64,000 nt of DNA. Source: Chamaelirium japonicum (Eukaryota; Streptophyta; Magnoliopsida; Liliales; Melanthiaceae). Of this stretch, positions 34,901 through 48,000 are shown one piece after another. The position numbers and the translations under genes were made by a program. Under the pieces are notes generated by a model that did not search any database, was not told where the DNA came from, and saw only the letters and a list, made by a program, of their open reading frames with translations. How positions within the stretch are numbered: the first letter of the stretch is position 1; each line of letters opens with the position of its first letter. The stretch lies in the NCBI GenBank assembly GCA_947650365.1, contig OX393555.1:80729995-80793994 (forward strand). The letters run 5' to 3'.

Positions 34901-36296
34901 AAAGAGAGATCCATCAAATATGCTCCTTCCTAATGGTATCATATAAATATTGAGAAGTAAAGTTTTGTAATTTAGATTCCTTCTTACTTCACACCTATAC
35001 CCATGGCTAATGTACCGGAGCAAAACTTCTTCTCTTTTCATGCTGATAATGTAACTATAATTTTTTAAATTAAATTGTTTGTTTAATTAAAACAAAGAAA
35101 GTTTTGGAATTTACTATGATAATCATAATAAAATTGAGATGGTACTATTGAGAAGTGGAGTTTTGGAATTTTGATTTCTTCTTACATCACACCTATACCC
35201 ATGGAGAATGGGCTGGAGTAGGACTTTTTATCTTTTCTCTCTTTATTTATCTCTCTGTTCTTTTCTCTTTTATTCTCTCTCTTTGGTCTTTATTTCTCTT
35301 TCCATTTTCTTTCGACTCCTCGGCTGGGCTCGACATGTTCGTGTTAATAACGTATGATGAGATGGGAGAAAAAGAGATCCGCCAAATATGCCCCACCCTA
35401 AAGGGGTCGTATATTATTTACAGGGTAAGCTTACTTAGGTCCTAAGTAATCTATAGGAAACCCTAATCTATGGAAGAAGATAGAAGAGAATGAAGAGATT
35501 TAATTGTATTTTTGAGAAGTAGAGTTTTGGAATTTAGATTCCTTCTTACTTTACACCTATACCCTTGGCGAATAGACTGGAGTAAGACTTCTCTCTTCTC
35601 TCATCATTTATATTTCTGTTATATTCTCTCTTCTCACAATACGTTATCAGCATGAAAATATCGAGCGCAACTGACTAGTCATAAGAAAACGATACGAGAA
35701 ACGAAGACAAAAGAGAGAGAAGAAGGGAGAAGAGAACAGAGAGATAAATGAAGAAGAAGAAGAGAAATAAAATATTTTTCATACTCATAAATTTATATAA
35801 ATTATTTAATAATTATGTAACATTTTATAATTTAATATTTAAATAATAACATTGAGATGCTACTATTTAAATATTTAAAGAAACGATATACTTTATAATA
35901 TTTAAAGAAATATTAATTAAAATAAATAAAATAAATAAGTAATCTCCCATCTCACAATACGTTATCAGTCCAGACATATCGAGCTCAGCAGACCAGTCTT
36001 AAAAAACCATAAAAAGAAACAAAAATAAAAGAGATTGAAGGAATGAGAAGAGAACGGAGAGATAAACAAAAAGAGAAGAGAAAGAAGTCTTGCTCCAGTC
36101 CATTCGCCACGGGTATAGGTGTGAAGTAAGAAAGAATCTAAATTTCATAACTCCACAGAAGATAGAGAATAAGAGAGAAGAGAACGGAGCGATAAATGAA
36201 GAGAGAATAAAAAAAAAGTGTTGCTCAAGACCATTGGCCAGGGGTATTGGTCTGAAGTAAGAAGGAATCTAAATTCCAAAACTCCACTTCTCAATA

Positions 36297-37193
36297 GTAT
36301 CATCTCAACGTTATTATGATTATTATAGTAAAGTTACTAAAATTTTTTTAATTAAATTAATCATTTATTTAATTATTAAATAATTTAATAATTTAAATAA
36401 TTAAATAATTCATTTCTGAGTAAAAAATTTAATTTTTAACTTATTTAATTATTTTATTTATTTATTTATTATTATATTACTAAATAATTAAATTATATAA
36501 CGATTTGATTATTTAAATTATTAAATAAAGAAATATTGATTTAATAATAAATTTTATTTATTTATTTATTTTATAAGTTATTTTTTAAAATATTATTTTA
36601 TTTTTAAATAATAAAATAATTATTTAATTATTTAAATATTTAAAAACTTATTTAGTGAATAAATATATTAAATAGAATATTTACTAAAAAAAATAAATAA
36701 TTTAATTATTAAATAATTTTATTGATAAATAAATAATAATAAAATAAATTATTATATTATTAGATAATTAAATAATTAATTTATTAAATTATGAAATATT
36801 AATTGAAATTCAGAAAAAATATTTATTTAATTAAGTAATAAAATTAGAAAATAATTCAATAACTATTTACTTATTATTTAAATAATAAGTTAATTATTTG
36901 AATATAAAAATAATAAAATATTTTTTAAAAAAACATAATATTTTTTAAAATAATCAAATAAATATTTTTTATTTTAATATTTAAATAATAAATAAATTAT
37001 TTAAATAATTTAGTCATATAATTATATAGATAATTAAATATTTATTTAATTATTTAATTATTTAATAATTTAATTTATTAAACTAATTAAATCAATTAAA
37101 TATTAGGAAGTAAGATGTAAGATGAGGTAACTCGAATTTTTTATCTTAAAAATAATTTATACTTTTCTTTAAAAAAATTTAAAATATTACAAC
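36297..37193 (+). repeat. AT-rich body, full-length (about 900 bp)
   Basis: It opens with AGTATCATCTCAACGTTATT and ends with GGAAGTAAGATGTAAGATGA, TTATCTTAAAAATAATTTAT and ATATTACAAC before the LTR at 37194. It is nearly pure A/T and has no gene. Confidence 0.75.
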
Positions 37194-37419
37194 TGTTATT
37201 AGATCGTTCGATGGGATGGCTATCCACCATCGGATCTTTCCCATGGATTATGGTTTCCCATAGATTATTTAGGCCTTAAGTAAGCTTACCCTATAAATAA
37301 TATACGACCCTTTTTCTATAGATTGCTTAGGCCCTAAGTAAGCTTACCCTATAAATAATATACGACCCTTTTAGGGTGGGGCATGTTTAACGACTCTCTT
37401 TTTTTCCCATCTAACTACA
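37194..37419 (+). repeat. 226-bp LTR with duplicated promoter core
   Basis: It starts TGTTATTAGATCG and ends TAACTACA. Two TATAAATAATATACGACC boxes lie about 58 bp apart. Its neighbours on both sides match copies A and F. Confidence 0.75.
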
Positions 37420-38239
37420 CATTATCAGCACGAACATATAGAGCCCAACCGACCAGTGATAAGAAAACAGAGAGAGAAATAAAGACAGAAGGGAGAGAAG
37501 AAGAGAGAAGAAACTGAAGAGATAAACGAAAAGAGAAGAGAGAAGAAGTCCTACTCCAATCCATTGCCATGGGTATAGGTGTAAACTAAGAAGGAATCTA
37601 AATTCTAGAACTCCACTTCTCAATAATATAATTAAATCTCTCCATTCTCTTCTTTCTCCCACCTCACAACACGTTATCAGCACAAAAATATCGAGCCCAG
37701 CTGACCAGTCATAAGAAAACAGAGAGAGAAACGAAGATCGAAGAAAAAAAAGAAGGAAGAAGAGAACGGAGAGATAAACAAAGAGAGAAGAGAGAATAAG
37801 TCCTGCTCTAGTTCATTGGCCATGGGTATAGGTGTAAAGTAAGAAGGAATCTAAATTCTAAAACTCCACAGAAAAGAGAGGATAAAAAAGAAGAGAATAG
37901 AGAGATAAATATAGAGAGAAGAGAGAAGAAGTCCTGCTCCAATCCATTGTCCACGGGTATAGGTGTGAAGTAAGAAGGAATCTAAATTCCAAAACTCCAC
38001 TTCTATCGTCGTTTATCTCTCCGTTCTCTTCTCTCTTTTTCTCTCTCTTTTGTGTAATTTTAGAATTTTTATTCATGCTTACTTCACACCTATACCCATG
38101 GTGAATGGACTAGAGCAGTACTTCTTCTCTATTGCCTCCTTATTTATCTCTTTATTCTCTTCTCTCTTCTTCTCTCTCTTCTGTCTTCGTTTCTATCTCA
38201 ATTAAATAATTATATTATTTAATTAAATTATTTAGGTAG

Positions 38240-39250
38240 AAGTGAGAAGAGAACAAAGAGATAAATAAAGATAGAAAGGGAGAAGAAGTCTTCCTCCAGT
38301 CCATTGGCCACGGGTATAGGTGTAAAGTAAGAAGGAATCTAAATTCCAAAACTCTACTTCTATCTTTGTTTATCTCTCCATTCTCTTATCTATTATTCTC
38401 TCTCTTTTGTGTAGTATTAGAATTTAGATTCCTTCTTACTTCACACCTATACCCATCGCGAATGGACTAGAGTCGGACTTCTTCTCTCTTCTCTTCTTCT
38501 CTTTTCTCTCTTCTAAATGGAGAGATAAACAAAGTGAGAAGAGAGAAGAAGTCCTACTCTAGTCTATTGGCCATGGGTATAGGTATAAAGTAAGATTGAA
38601 TCTAAATTCCAAAACTTCATAGAAAAGAGAGGAGAAAAGAGAAAAGAACAGAGAGATAAACAAAGAGAGAAGAGAGAAGAAGTTATGCTCCAGTCCATTG
38701 GCCATGGGTATAGGTGTAAAGTAAGAAGGAAGCTAAATTCGAAAACCTTACAAAAAAAAGAGGAGAAAAGAGAAGAAAATTGAGAGGTAAACGAAGAGAG
38801 AAGAGAGAAGAAGTCCTGCTCCAGTCCATTGGACATGGGTATAGGTGTAAAGTAAAAAGGAATCTAAATTCCAAAACTCCACATAAAAGAGAGGAGAAAA
38901 GTGAAGAGAACGAAGAGATAAATAAAGAGAGAAGAGATAAGAAGTCCTGCTCCAGTCTATTGTCCATGGGTATAGGTGTGAAGTAAGAATGAATCTAAAT
39001 TCCAAAACTCTACTTCTATCTTCGTTTATCTCTCCGTTCTCTTCTCTATTCTTCTCTCTCTTCTGTATAGTTTTAGAATTTATATTCCTTTTGACTTCAC
39101 ACCTATACCCATGGCGAATGGACTAGAACAGGACTTCTTCTCTTTTCTCTCCTTATTTATCCATCTGTTCTCTTCTATTTTCTTCTCTATCTTCCATCTT
39201 AGTTTCTCTCTCAATTAAATAATTATATTATTTAATTAAATTATTTAGGT
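38240..39250. repeat. Tandem internal fragments without LTRs
   Basis: About eight successive 115-190 bp pieces each contain a GA or CT tract, GTCCATTGGCCA-like sequence and a GGAATCTAAATTCC-type box, but no TATA box or primer site. They make several overlapping open frames on both strands by low-complexity translation. This is local amplification of the internal region only. Confidence 0.65.
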
Positions 39251-39543
39251 AGAAGAGAGAAGAGAACGGAGAGATAAACGAAGAGAGAAAGGGAGAAGAA
39301 GTCTTGCTCAGTCCATTGGCCACGGGTATAGGTATGAAGTAAGAAAGAATCTAAATTACAAAACTCCATAGAAAAGAGAGAAGAAGAAAGAAGAGAACAA
39401 AGAAAAGAGGGAAGAATCAAGATGAGAACATATAGATAAACAAAGAAAGAAGAGAGAAGAAGTCCTGCTCTAGTCTATTGGCCACGGGTATAGGTGTGAA
39501 TTAATAAGGAATCTAAATTCTAAAACTTCACAGAAGAAAGAAA

Positions 39544-42117
39544 AGATAAGGACATACTTCTATTTAATTTTTATAACTAGAGAGATTTATATTATTTTAT
39601 TTAGGTTCTTTTCTTTCTTCCCATAACACGTTACCAGCACGAACATATCAAGCCCAACTGACTAGTCACAAGAAAACGGAGAGAGAAATGAAAACAAAAG
39701 AGAGAGAAAAAGAGAGAAGAGAATGAAGAGATAAACGAAGAGAGAAGAGAGAAGAAGTTCGGCTCCAATCCATTGGCCACGGGTATATGTGTGAAATAAG
39801 AAGTAATTTAAATTCCAAAACTCCACTTCTTAATATTTATATGACCTCTTTAGGATGGGGCATGTGTGACGGCTCTCTTTTTTTCCCATCTTATAACATG
39901 TTATCAGTACGAACATGTTGAGCCCAATCGACCAGTAATAAGAAAATAGTTAGAGAAACGAAGACAGAAGAGATAGAAGAAGAGAGAAGAGAATAGAGAG
40001 ATAAACAAAAAAAGAAGAGAGAAGAAGTCCTACTCCAGTTCATTGGCCATGGATATAGGTGTGAAGTAAAAAGGAATCTAAATTCCAAAACTTCACTAAT
40101 ATCTTCTTTTCTCTGTCTGTTTTCTTACGACTGGTCAGCTGAGCTCGACATGTTAATGCAGATAACGTGTTGTGAGATAGGAGAAAGAGAGAGTCGTCAA
40201 ACGTGACCCACCCTAAAGGGGTCGTATATTATTTATTATTTATAGAGTAAGCTTACTTAGGGTCTAAACAGTCTATGGGAATCCCTAATCCATGGGAGAA
40301 GAGAGAAGAGAATAGAGAGATTTAATTATATTATTGAGAAATAGAGTTTTGGAATTTAGATTACTTCTTACTTCATACTTAGACCCGTGGCCAATGGACT
40401 GGAGTAGAACTTCTTCTCTCTTCTCTCTTTGTTTATCTCTCCGTTCTCTTCTCTCTTGTTCTTTCTCTTCTAATCTCATTTCTCTCTCCGTTTTCTTGTG
40501 ACTAATCAACTGGGATCGACATATTCGCACTGATAACGTGTTGTGAGATAGGAGAAAGAGAAAGCTGTCAAATATGCACCACCCTAAAGGGGTCGTATAA
40601 ATATTGAGAAGTTGAGTTTTGGAATTTAGATTCCTTCTAAGTACTCCACACCTATACTCGTGGCTAATAGACTGGAGTAGGACTTCTTCTCTCTTCGTTT
40701 ATCTCTTTGTTTATCTCTTCTCTCTTCTTCTCTCTCTTCTGTCTTCTTTTCTCTCTTTATTTTCTCTTCTCTTTTCTTCCCTCTCTTCTGTCTTTATTTC
40801 TTTCACTTGACTGGTAGGCTGGGCTTGACATGTTCATACTAATAACGTATTGTGAGGTGGAAGAAAAAGAGAGCCGTCAAACGTGCTCCACCCTAAAAGG
40901 GTCATATAAATATTGAAAAGTGGAGTTTTGTAATTTAGATTCCTTCTTACTTCACACCTATACCCATGGCCAATGGACTAGAGCAGGATTTCTTCTTTTT
41001 TCATACTGATAATATTACTCTAATTTTTTTAATTAAATTAATCATTTATTTAAAATAAAGAGAGTTTTGGAATTTACTATGATAATCATAATAATGTTGA
41101 GATGATACTTTTGAGAAGTGAAGTTTTGGAATTTAGATTCCTTCTTACTTTACACTTATACCCATGGCGAATGGACCGGAGCAGGACTTCTTTTATCTTC
41201 TTTCTTCGTTTATCTCTCTGTTCTCTTCTCTTTTCTTCTCTCACTTCTATCTTTGTTTCTCTCTTCGTTTTCTTGCGACTAGTCGGCTGGGCACGACATG
41301 TTCGTGCTGATAATGAACTGTGAGATGGGAGAAAGAGAGAGCCATCAAACATGCCCCACCCTAAAGGGATCATATATTATTTATATGGTAAGCTTACTTA
41401 GGGCCTAAGAAATCTATGGGAAATCCTAATCCATGGGAGAAGAGAGAAGAGAACGGATATATTTAATTATATTATTGAGAAGTGGAGTTTTAAACTTTTG
41501 ATTCCTTCTTACTTCACTCCTATACCCTTGGCGATTGGACTGGAGTAAGACTTATTCTCTCTTTTCTCTTTATTTATCTCTTCATTCTCTTCTCTCTTCT
41601 CATAACGCGTTATCAGCATGAACATATCAAGCCCAACCGACCAGTCCCAGGAAAACGATGCGAGAAACGAAGACAAAAGAGAGAGAAGAGAACAGAGAGA
41701 CAAATGAAGAGAGAAGAAGAGAAATAAAATATTTTTCATGCTCATAAATTTATATAAATTATTTAATAAATATGAAATATTTTATAATTAAATATTTAAA
41801 TATTAATATTGAGATAATACTATTTAAATATTTAAAAAACGATATACTTTATAATATTTAAAAAAGTACTAATTGATATAAATAAAATAAGTATGCAATC
41901 TCTCATCTCACAACATGTTATCAACACGAAAATGTCGAGCACAATGGACGAGTTATAAAAAAAAAGAGAGAGAAACAAAGATAGAAGAGAGAGAAGGAGA
42001 GAGAAGAGAACGAAAAAATAAACGAAGAGATAAGATAGAAGAAGTCTTGCTCCAGTCCATTCACTATGGGTATAGGTGTGAAGTAAGATAGAATCAAAAT
42101 TCCAAAACTCCACTTCT
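39544..42117 (+). repeat. Higher-order repeat, copy C (truncated)
   Basis: It follows copies A and B from the ACATACTTCTATTTAATTTT block through the ATGTGTGACGG LTR variant at 39863, TTATTTATTATTTATAG at about 40229, body-edge chimera near 41000-41110 and A/T chimera at 41720-41917. It then stops. At about 42117, CTTCTCAATG joins AATTTTTTGC, so the AT body and doubled-TATA LTR are absent and inverted block gamma begins. Confidence 0.7.
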
Positions 42118-43931
42118 CAATGAATTTTTTGCTATAAAGATAATTTATAATTTTCTTTAAAAAAGTTTAAAACAATACAACTATTATAAGATCGTTCGAT
42201 CGGATGGTAATGGACTGGAGAATGACTTCTTCTATCTTCTATCTTCGTTTATATCTCTGTTCTCTTCTCTCTTCTGTCTTTGTTTCTCTCTCTATTTTCT
42301 TGTGATTGGTCGACTGGGTTTGACATATTCGTGCTGATAACGTATTGTAAGATGGGAGAAAGAGAGAGTCATCAAATGTACCCCATCTAAAGGTGTCATA
42401 TATTATTTATAGGGTAAACTTACTTAGGGCCTAAGCAATCTATGGGAAACCCTAATCTAGGGGAGAAGAAAGAAGAGAACGAAGAGATTTAATTATATTA
42501 TTGAGAAGTGGAGTTTTGGAATTTAGATTCCTTCTTACTTCACAACTATACCCGTAGCTAATAGATTGGAGCAAGTCTTCTTCTCTCTTCTCTCATTGTT
42601 TATCTCTCTGTTCTCTTCTCTCTTCTTCTCTCTCTTTTGTCTTGGTTTCTCTCTCTATTTTCTTATGACTGGTCGGCTGGGCTCGACATATTCGTACTGA
42701 TAAAGTATTATGAGATGGGAGAAAGAAAGAGCCGTCAAATATACCCCACCCTAAATGGGTCGTATAAATATTAAAAAGTGAAATTTTGGAATTTAGATTC
42801 TTTCTTACTTCGTACCTATATCCGTGGCCAATGGACTGGAGCAGAACTTCTTCTCTCTTCTCTCTTTATTTATCTCTCCGTTCTCTTCTCTTTTCTTCTC
42901 TCTCTTTTGTGGAGTTTTGGAATTTAGATTCCTTCTTACTTCATACCTATACTCGTGTGAGAAGAGACTATTTAAATAATTAATTCTTAGTTCTCTTCTC
43001 TCTCTCTTCTGTCTTTGTTTCTCTTTCTGTTTTCTTATAACTGGCCGATAGGGCTAGACATGTTCGTGCTGATAACATTTTGTGAGATGGGAGAAAGAAA
43101 GAGCTGCCAAACGTGCCCTACCCTAAAGGGGTCGTATTTTATTTATAGGGTAAGCTTACTTTGGGACTAAGTAATCTATGGTAAACCCTAATCCATAGAA
43201 GAAAAGAGAAAAGAACAGAGAGCTTTAATTATTTTATTGAGAAGTAGAGTTTTGGAATTTAGACTCCTTACTACACACCTATACCCATGGCGAATAGACT
43301 GGAGCAGGACTTCTTCTCTCTTCTCTATTCGTTTATCTCTCTATTTTCTTTTCTCTTCTTCTCTCTCTTCTGTCATCATTTCTCTCTCTGTTTTCATATG
43401 ACTAGTCGGTTGGGCTCGACATATTCGTGCTGATAATGTGCTGTGAGATGGGAGAAAGAGAGAGCCATCAAATATGCCCCACCCTAAATAGATTTCTTCT
43501 TACTTCATACCTATACCCGTGGCCAATAGGTTGGAGCAGGACTTCTTCTATCTTTTCTCTTCGTTTATCTCCCCGTTCTCTTCTCTCTTCTTTTCTCTCT
43601 TCTGTCTTCCTTTCTCTCTCTGTTTTCTTTTGATTGGTGGCTAGGATCGACATGTTCGTGTTGATAATGTATTATGTGATAGAGAAAAAGAGATCCGTCA
43701 AACGTGCCCCACCCTAAAGGGGTCATATAAAGATTGAGAAGTGAAGTTTTGAAATTTAGATTCTTTCTTACTTTATACTTATACCCGTAGTGAATGGACT
43801 GAAGCAGGACTACTTCTCTCTTCATTTATCTCCTCGTTTTCTTCTTTTTTCTTCTCTCTCTTCTGTCTTTGTTTCTCTCTCCGTTTTCTTGTGACTGGTC
43901 GACTGGGCTCGACATGTTCATGCTGATAACG

Positions 43932-44099
43932 TATTATGAGATGGGAGAAAGAGAGAGCCATCAAATGTGCTCAACCCTAAAGGAGTCGTATATTATTTAT
44001 AGGATAAGCTTACTTAAGGCCTAAGCAATCTAAAAGAAACCCTAATCCATGGGAGAGATCCGATGGTGGACAACCATCCGATCGAACAATCTTATAACA
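43932..44099 (-). repeat. Complete 168-bp LTR, antisense
   Basis: The reversed primer site (TCATGCTGATAACG) ends at 43931. The LTR starts TATTATGAGATGGG and ends ATCTTATAACA, then the reversed AT-body tail with TTCGGGTGTGCCTCATC follows. Counterparts are 982-1149 and 27297-27464. Confidence 0.75.
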
Positions 44100-44570
44100 G
44101 TTGTAATATTTTAAATTTTTTAAAGAAAAATATAAATTATTTTTAAAGCAAAAAATTCGGGTGTGCCTCATCTTTTTTTTTCACTTCCTATTATTTAATT
44201 AATTTAATTAGTTTAATAAATTAAATAGTTAAATACTTAAATAAGTATTTAAATATCTATATAACTAAATATTTAAATTATTTAAATAATTTATTTTTTA
44301 TTTAAATTTTAAAATAAGTAAATATTAATTTGATTATTTAAAAAAAATTAAGTTATTTAAAAAAATATTTTATTATTTATATATTCAAAAAATTAATTTA
44401 TTATTTAAATAACAAGTAAATAGTTATTGAATTATTATTTTATTTTATTACTTAATTAAATAATTAATTATTTTATTTATTTTAATTCATATTTTATAAT
44501 CTAATAAAAAATTTAATTATTTAATTATATATCAAATTTATTAAAATTATTATTTTTTTAACTATATCTT
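44100..44570 (-). repeat. AT-rich body, short variant, antisense
   Basis: This is the reverse complement of the body variant at 523-981, from the tail (CACTTCCTATTATTTAATT near 44182) to TTTTTTTAACTATATC near 44553. It is nearly pure A/T with no gene. Confidence 0.75.
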
Positions 44571-45095
44571 TTTCTATCTCTTCTGTCTTCGTTTCTCTCT
44601 CCGTTTTCTTTTGACTGGTCGGTGAGGCTCGACATGTTCGTGCTGATAATGCGTTATGAGATGGAACAAAGAGAGAGCTATCAAACGTGCCCCACCCTAA
44701 ACGGCTCGTATATTATTTATAGGGTAAGCTTACTTAGGGCCTAAGCAATCTATAGAAAACCCTAATCCATGGGAGAGATCCAACGGTGGACAACCATCCG
44801 ATCGAACGTGCCCCACCCTAAAGGGGTCGTATTAATCATTTATTTAAATAATTATTAAATCAATTCTCTTAATTAGTAAACTTACCTTATAAATATTTAA
44901 TTATATATAATTGATTATCGCCATAGGTAAACGTGTGAAGTAAGAAGGAATCTAAATTCCAAAACTCCACTTCTCAAATAGTATCATCTCAATATTATTA
45001 TGATTATCATTGTAATATTACTATAATTTTTTTAATTAAATTAATTAATTCTTTAATTATTAAATAATTTAAATAATTTAATAATAAAGTTTACT

Positions 45096-48000
45096 AATTA
45101 ACGTGTTGTGAGATGGTAGAAAGATAGAACCGTCAAACTTGTCTCTTCTCCCATGGATTACGATTTTCTATAGATTGCTTAGGCCCTAAGTAAGCTTACC
45201 CTATAAATAATATATGACCCCTTTAGGGTGGGGCACATTTACGACTCTCTCTTTCTCTCTTCTCATAACACTTACCCTATAAATAATATATGACCCCTTT
45301 AGGGTGGGGCATGTTTGACGGCTCTCTCTTTCTCCCATTTCACAACACATTATCAGCACGAACATATCGAGCCCAGCCGACCAGTCGCAAGAAAACGAAG
45401 AGCGAAACAAAGATAGAAGAGGATTTTTCAAATTTAGATTCCTTCTTACTTCACACCTATACCCGTGGTCAATGGACTGGAGCAGGACTTCTTCTCCACA
45501 GAAGAAAGAGAAGAAGAGAGAAGAGAACGAAGATATAAACAAAGACAGAAGAGAGAGATACGACTGGTCGGCTATGCTCGATAGTAAGAAGTGGCATACC
45601 CAAATTGCTTAGGCCCTAAGTTCAAATATTAAAAGATACACAGTCGAATCTCTCCCATAGATTAGGGTTTCCCATAGATTACTTAGGCCCTAAGTAAGCT
45701 TACTCTATAAATAATATACGACCCCTTTAGGGTGGGGTATGTTTAACGGCTCTCTCTTTTTCCCATCTCACAACACGTTATCAGCACGAACAGGTCGAGC
45801 CCAGCGACAAGTCGCAAGAAAACGGAGAGATAAACAAAGACAGAAAAGATAGAAGAAGAGAGAAGAAAATGGAGAGATAAACAAAGATAGAAGAGGGAAG
45901 AAGTCCTGCTCTAGTCCATTGGCCATGGGTATAGTTGTGAAGTATGAAGAAATCTAAATTCCAAAATTTAACTTCTCAATAATATAATTAAATCTCCCCA
46001 TTCTCTTCTATTGTCCCATGGATTAGGGTTTCCCATAGATTGCTTAGGCACTAAGTAAACGTACCCTTTAAATAATATACGACCCCTTTAGGGTAGGGCA
46101 TATTTCATGGCTCTCTCTTTCTCCCATCTCACAATACATTTTCAGCACGAACATGTCGAGCCCAGCCGACCAGTCATAAAAAAACGGAGAGAGAAATAAA
46201 GATAGAAGAGAGAGAAGATGAGAGATGAGAACGGAGAGATAAACGAAAAGAGATGAGAGAAGAAGTCATGCTCCAGTCCAGTCACCATGGGTATAAATAT
46301 GAAGTAAGAAGGAATCTAAACTTTAAAACATCACTTCTCAATAGTATCTTCTCAATGTTATTATGATTATCATAGTAATGTTACTATAATTTTTTTAATT
46401 AAATTAATTGTTTGATTAAAACAAAGAGAGCAGGGAATTTACTATGATAATCGTAATAACGTTGAGATGATACTATTGAGAAAACTCCAATTCTCAGTAA
46501 TATAATTAAATCTCTCCGTTCTCTTCTATCTTCTCCCATGGATTAGGTTTTTCCATGGATTACATAGGCCCTAAGTAAGCTTACCTTATAAATAATATAC
46601 TATCCCTTTAAGGTGGGGCACATTTGATGGCTCTCTCTTTCTCCCATCTCTTAATACATTATCAGTACGAACATGTCGAGCCTAGCCGACCCATCACAAG
46701 AAAATAGATAGAAAAACGAAGACAGAAGTGGACTTTTGAAATTTAGATTCCATCTTACTTCACACCTATACCCATGGCCAATTGACTGGAGCAGGACTTC
46801 TTCTCTCTTCTCTCTTCATTTATCTGTCCATTCTCTTCTCTCTTCTTCTTTCTCTTTTGTCTTTGTTAAACTCCACTTCTTTTCTCAATAAACGAAAAGA
46901 GAAACGAAGACAGAAAAGAGAGAAGAAGAGAGAAAAGAACGGAGAGATAAACGAAGAGAGAAGAGAAGAAGTCCTGCTCCAGTCCATTGGCCATGAGTAT
47001 AGGTGTGAAGTTCTCTCTTCTATTATCTTTCCGTTCTCTTCTCTCTTCTTTTGTCTTCGTTTGTCTCTCTATTTTTCTTATTACTAGTCGATTGGGCTCG
47101 ACATATTCGTGCTGATAACGTATTATGAGATGGGAGAAAGTGAGAGCCGTCAAATGTGCCCCACCCTAAAGGGGTCGTATATTATTTATAGGGTAAACTT
47201 AGTTAGGGCCTTAGTAATCTATGAGAAACCCTAATCCATGAGAGAAGAGAGAAGAGAACAAAGAGATTTAATTATATTATTGAGAAGTGGAGTTTTAGAA
47301 TTTAGATTCCTTTTTACATAACACCTATACCCATGGATAATAGACTGGCGGAGGATATCTTCTCTCTTCTTTTTCGTTTTTCTCTCCATTCTCTTCTCTC
47401 TTCTTTTCTTTACTCACAACACGTTATCAGCATGAACATGTCGAGCCCAGCAGACCACCATTTAGAATTTAACTAAATTTTTTAAATATATTATTTAAAT
47501 TATTTATCTATCTATTCTCTTATCTCTTCTTCTCTTTCTTCTGTCTTTATTTCTCTCTCCGGTTTCTGGTGACTGGTCGGATGGGCTCGATATGTTCGTG
47601 CTGATAACAAGTTATGAAAAAAAATAAGAAGAGAGAAGAGAAAGGAGAGATAAACAAAGAAAGAAGAGAGAAGAAGTACTGCTCCAGTCCATTCACCACG
47701 GGTATAGGTGTGAAGTAAGAAGGAATCTAAATTCCAAAACTCTACGTTTAAATAATATAATTAAATCTTTCCATTCTCTTCTCTCTTATCCCATGGATTA
47801 AGGTTTCCTTTAAAATGCTTAGGACCTAAGTAAGCTTATCCTATAAATAATATACGACCCCTTTAGGGTGGGGCATGTTTAACGGCTCTTCCTTTCTTCC
47901 ATCTCATAACATGTTATCAGCTTAAACATGTCGTGTCCAGCTGACCAGTCGTAAGAAAAGAGAAAAAGAAACAAAGACAGAAGTGGAGTTTTGGAATTTA

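Larger units (their letters stand above)
33459..39543 (+). repeat. Higher-order repeat, copy B (about 6.1 kb)
   Basis: It starts and ends at the ACATACTTCTATTTAATTAT block. Landmark order equals copy A: ACGTGTGACGG LTR variant at 33774, doubled TTATTTATTATTTATAG near 34266, body-edge chimera at 35039-35160, A/T chimera at 35767, body at 36297-37193, doubled-TATA LTR, inverted internal piece at about 38008 and AATTATATTATTTAATTAAA near 38207. The extra length is a run of LTR-less internal fragments at 38240-39200. Confidence 0.75.
42118..45095 (-). repeat. Segmental block gamma, copy III (inverted)
   Basis: It is the reverse complement of 1-2970. Landmarks include TTTAAATAATTAATTCTTAG at 42971, the antisense LTR at 43932-44099, the reversed AT body at 44100-44570, the fused LTR end CGATCGAACGTGCCCC near 44803 and AATTGATTATCGCC near 44910. 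Primer-site motifs on - lie at about 42329, 42692, 43064, 43425, 43655, 43918 and 44637. Confidence 0.8.
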
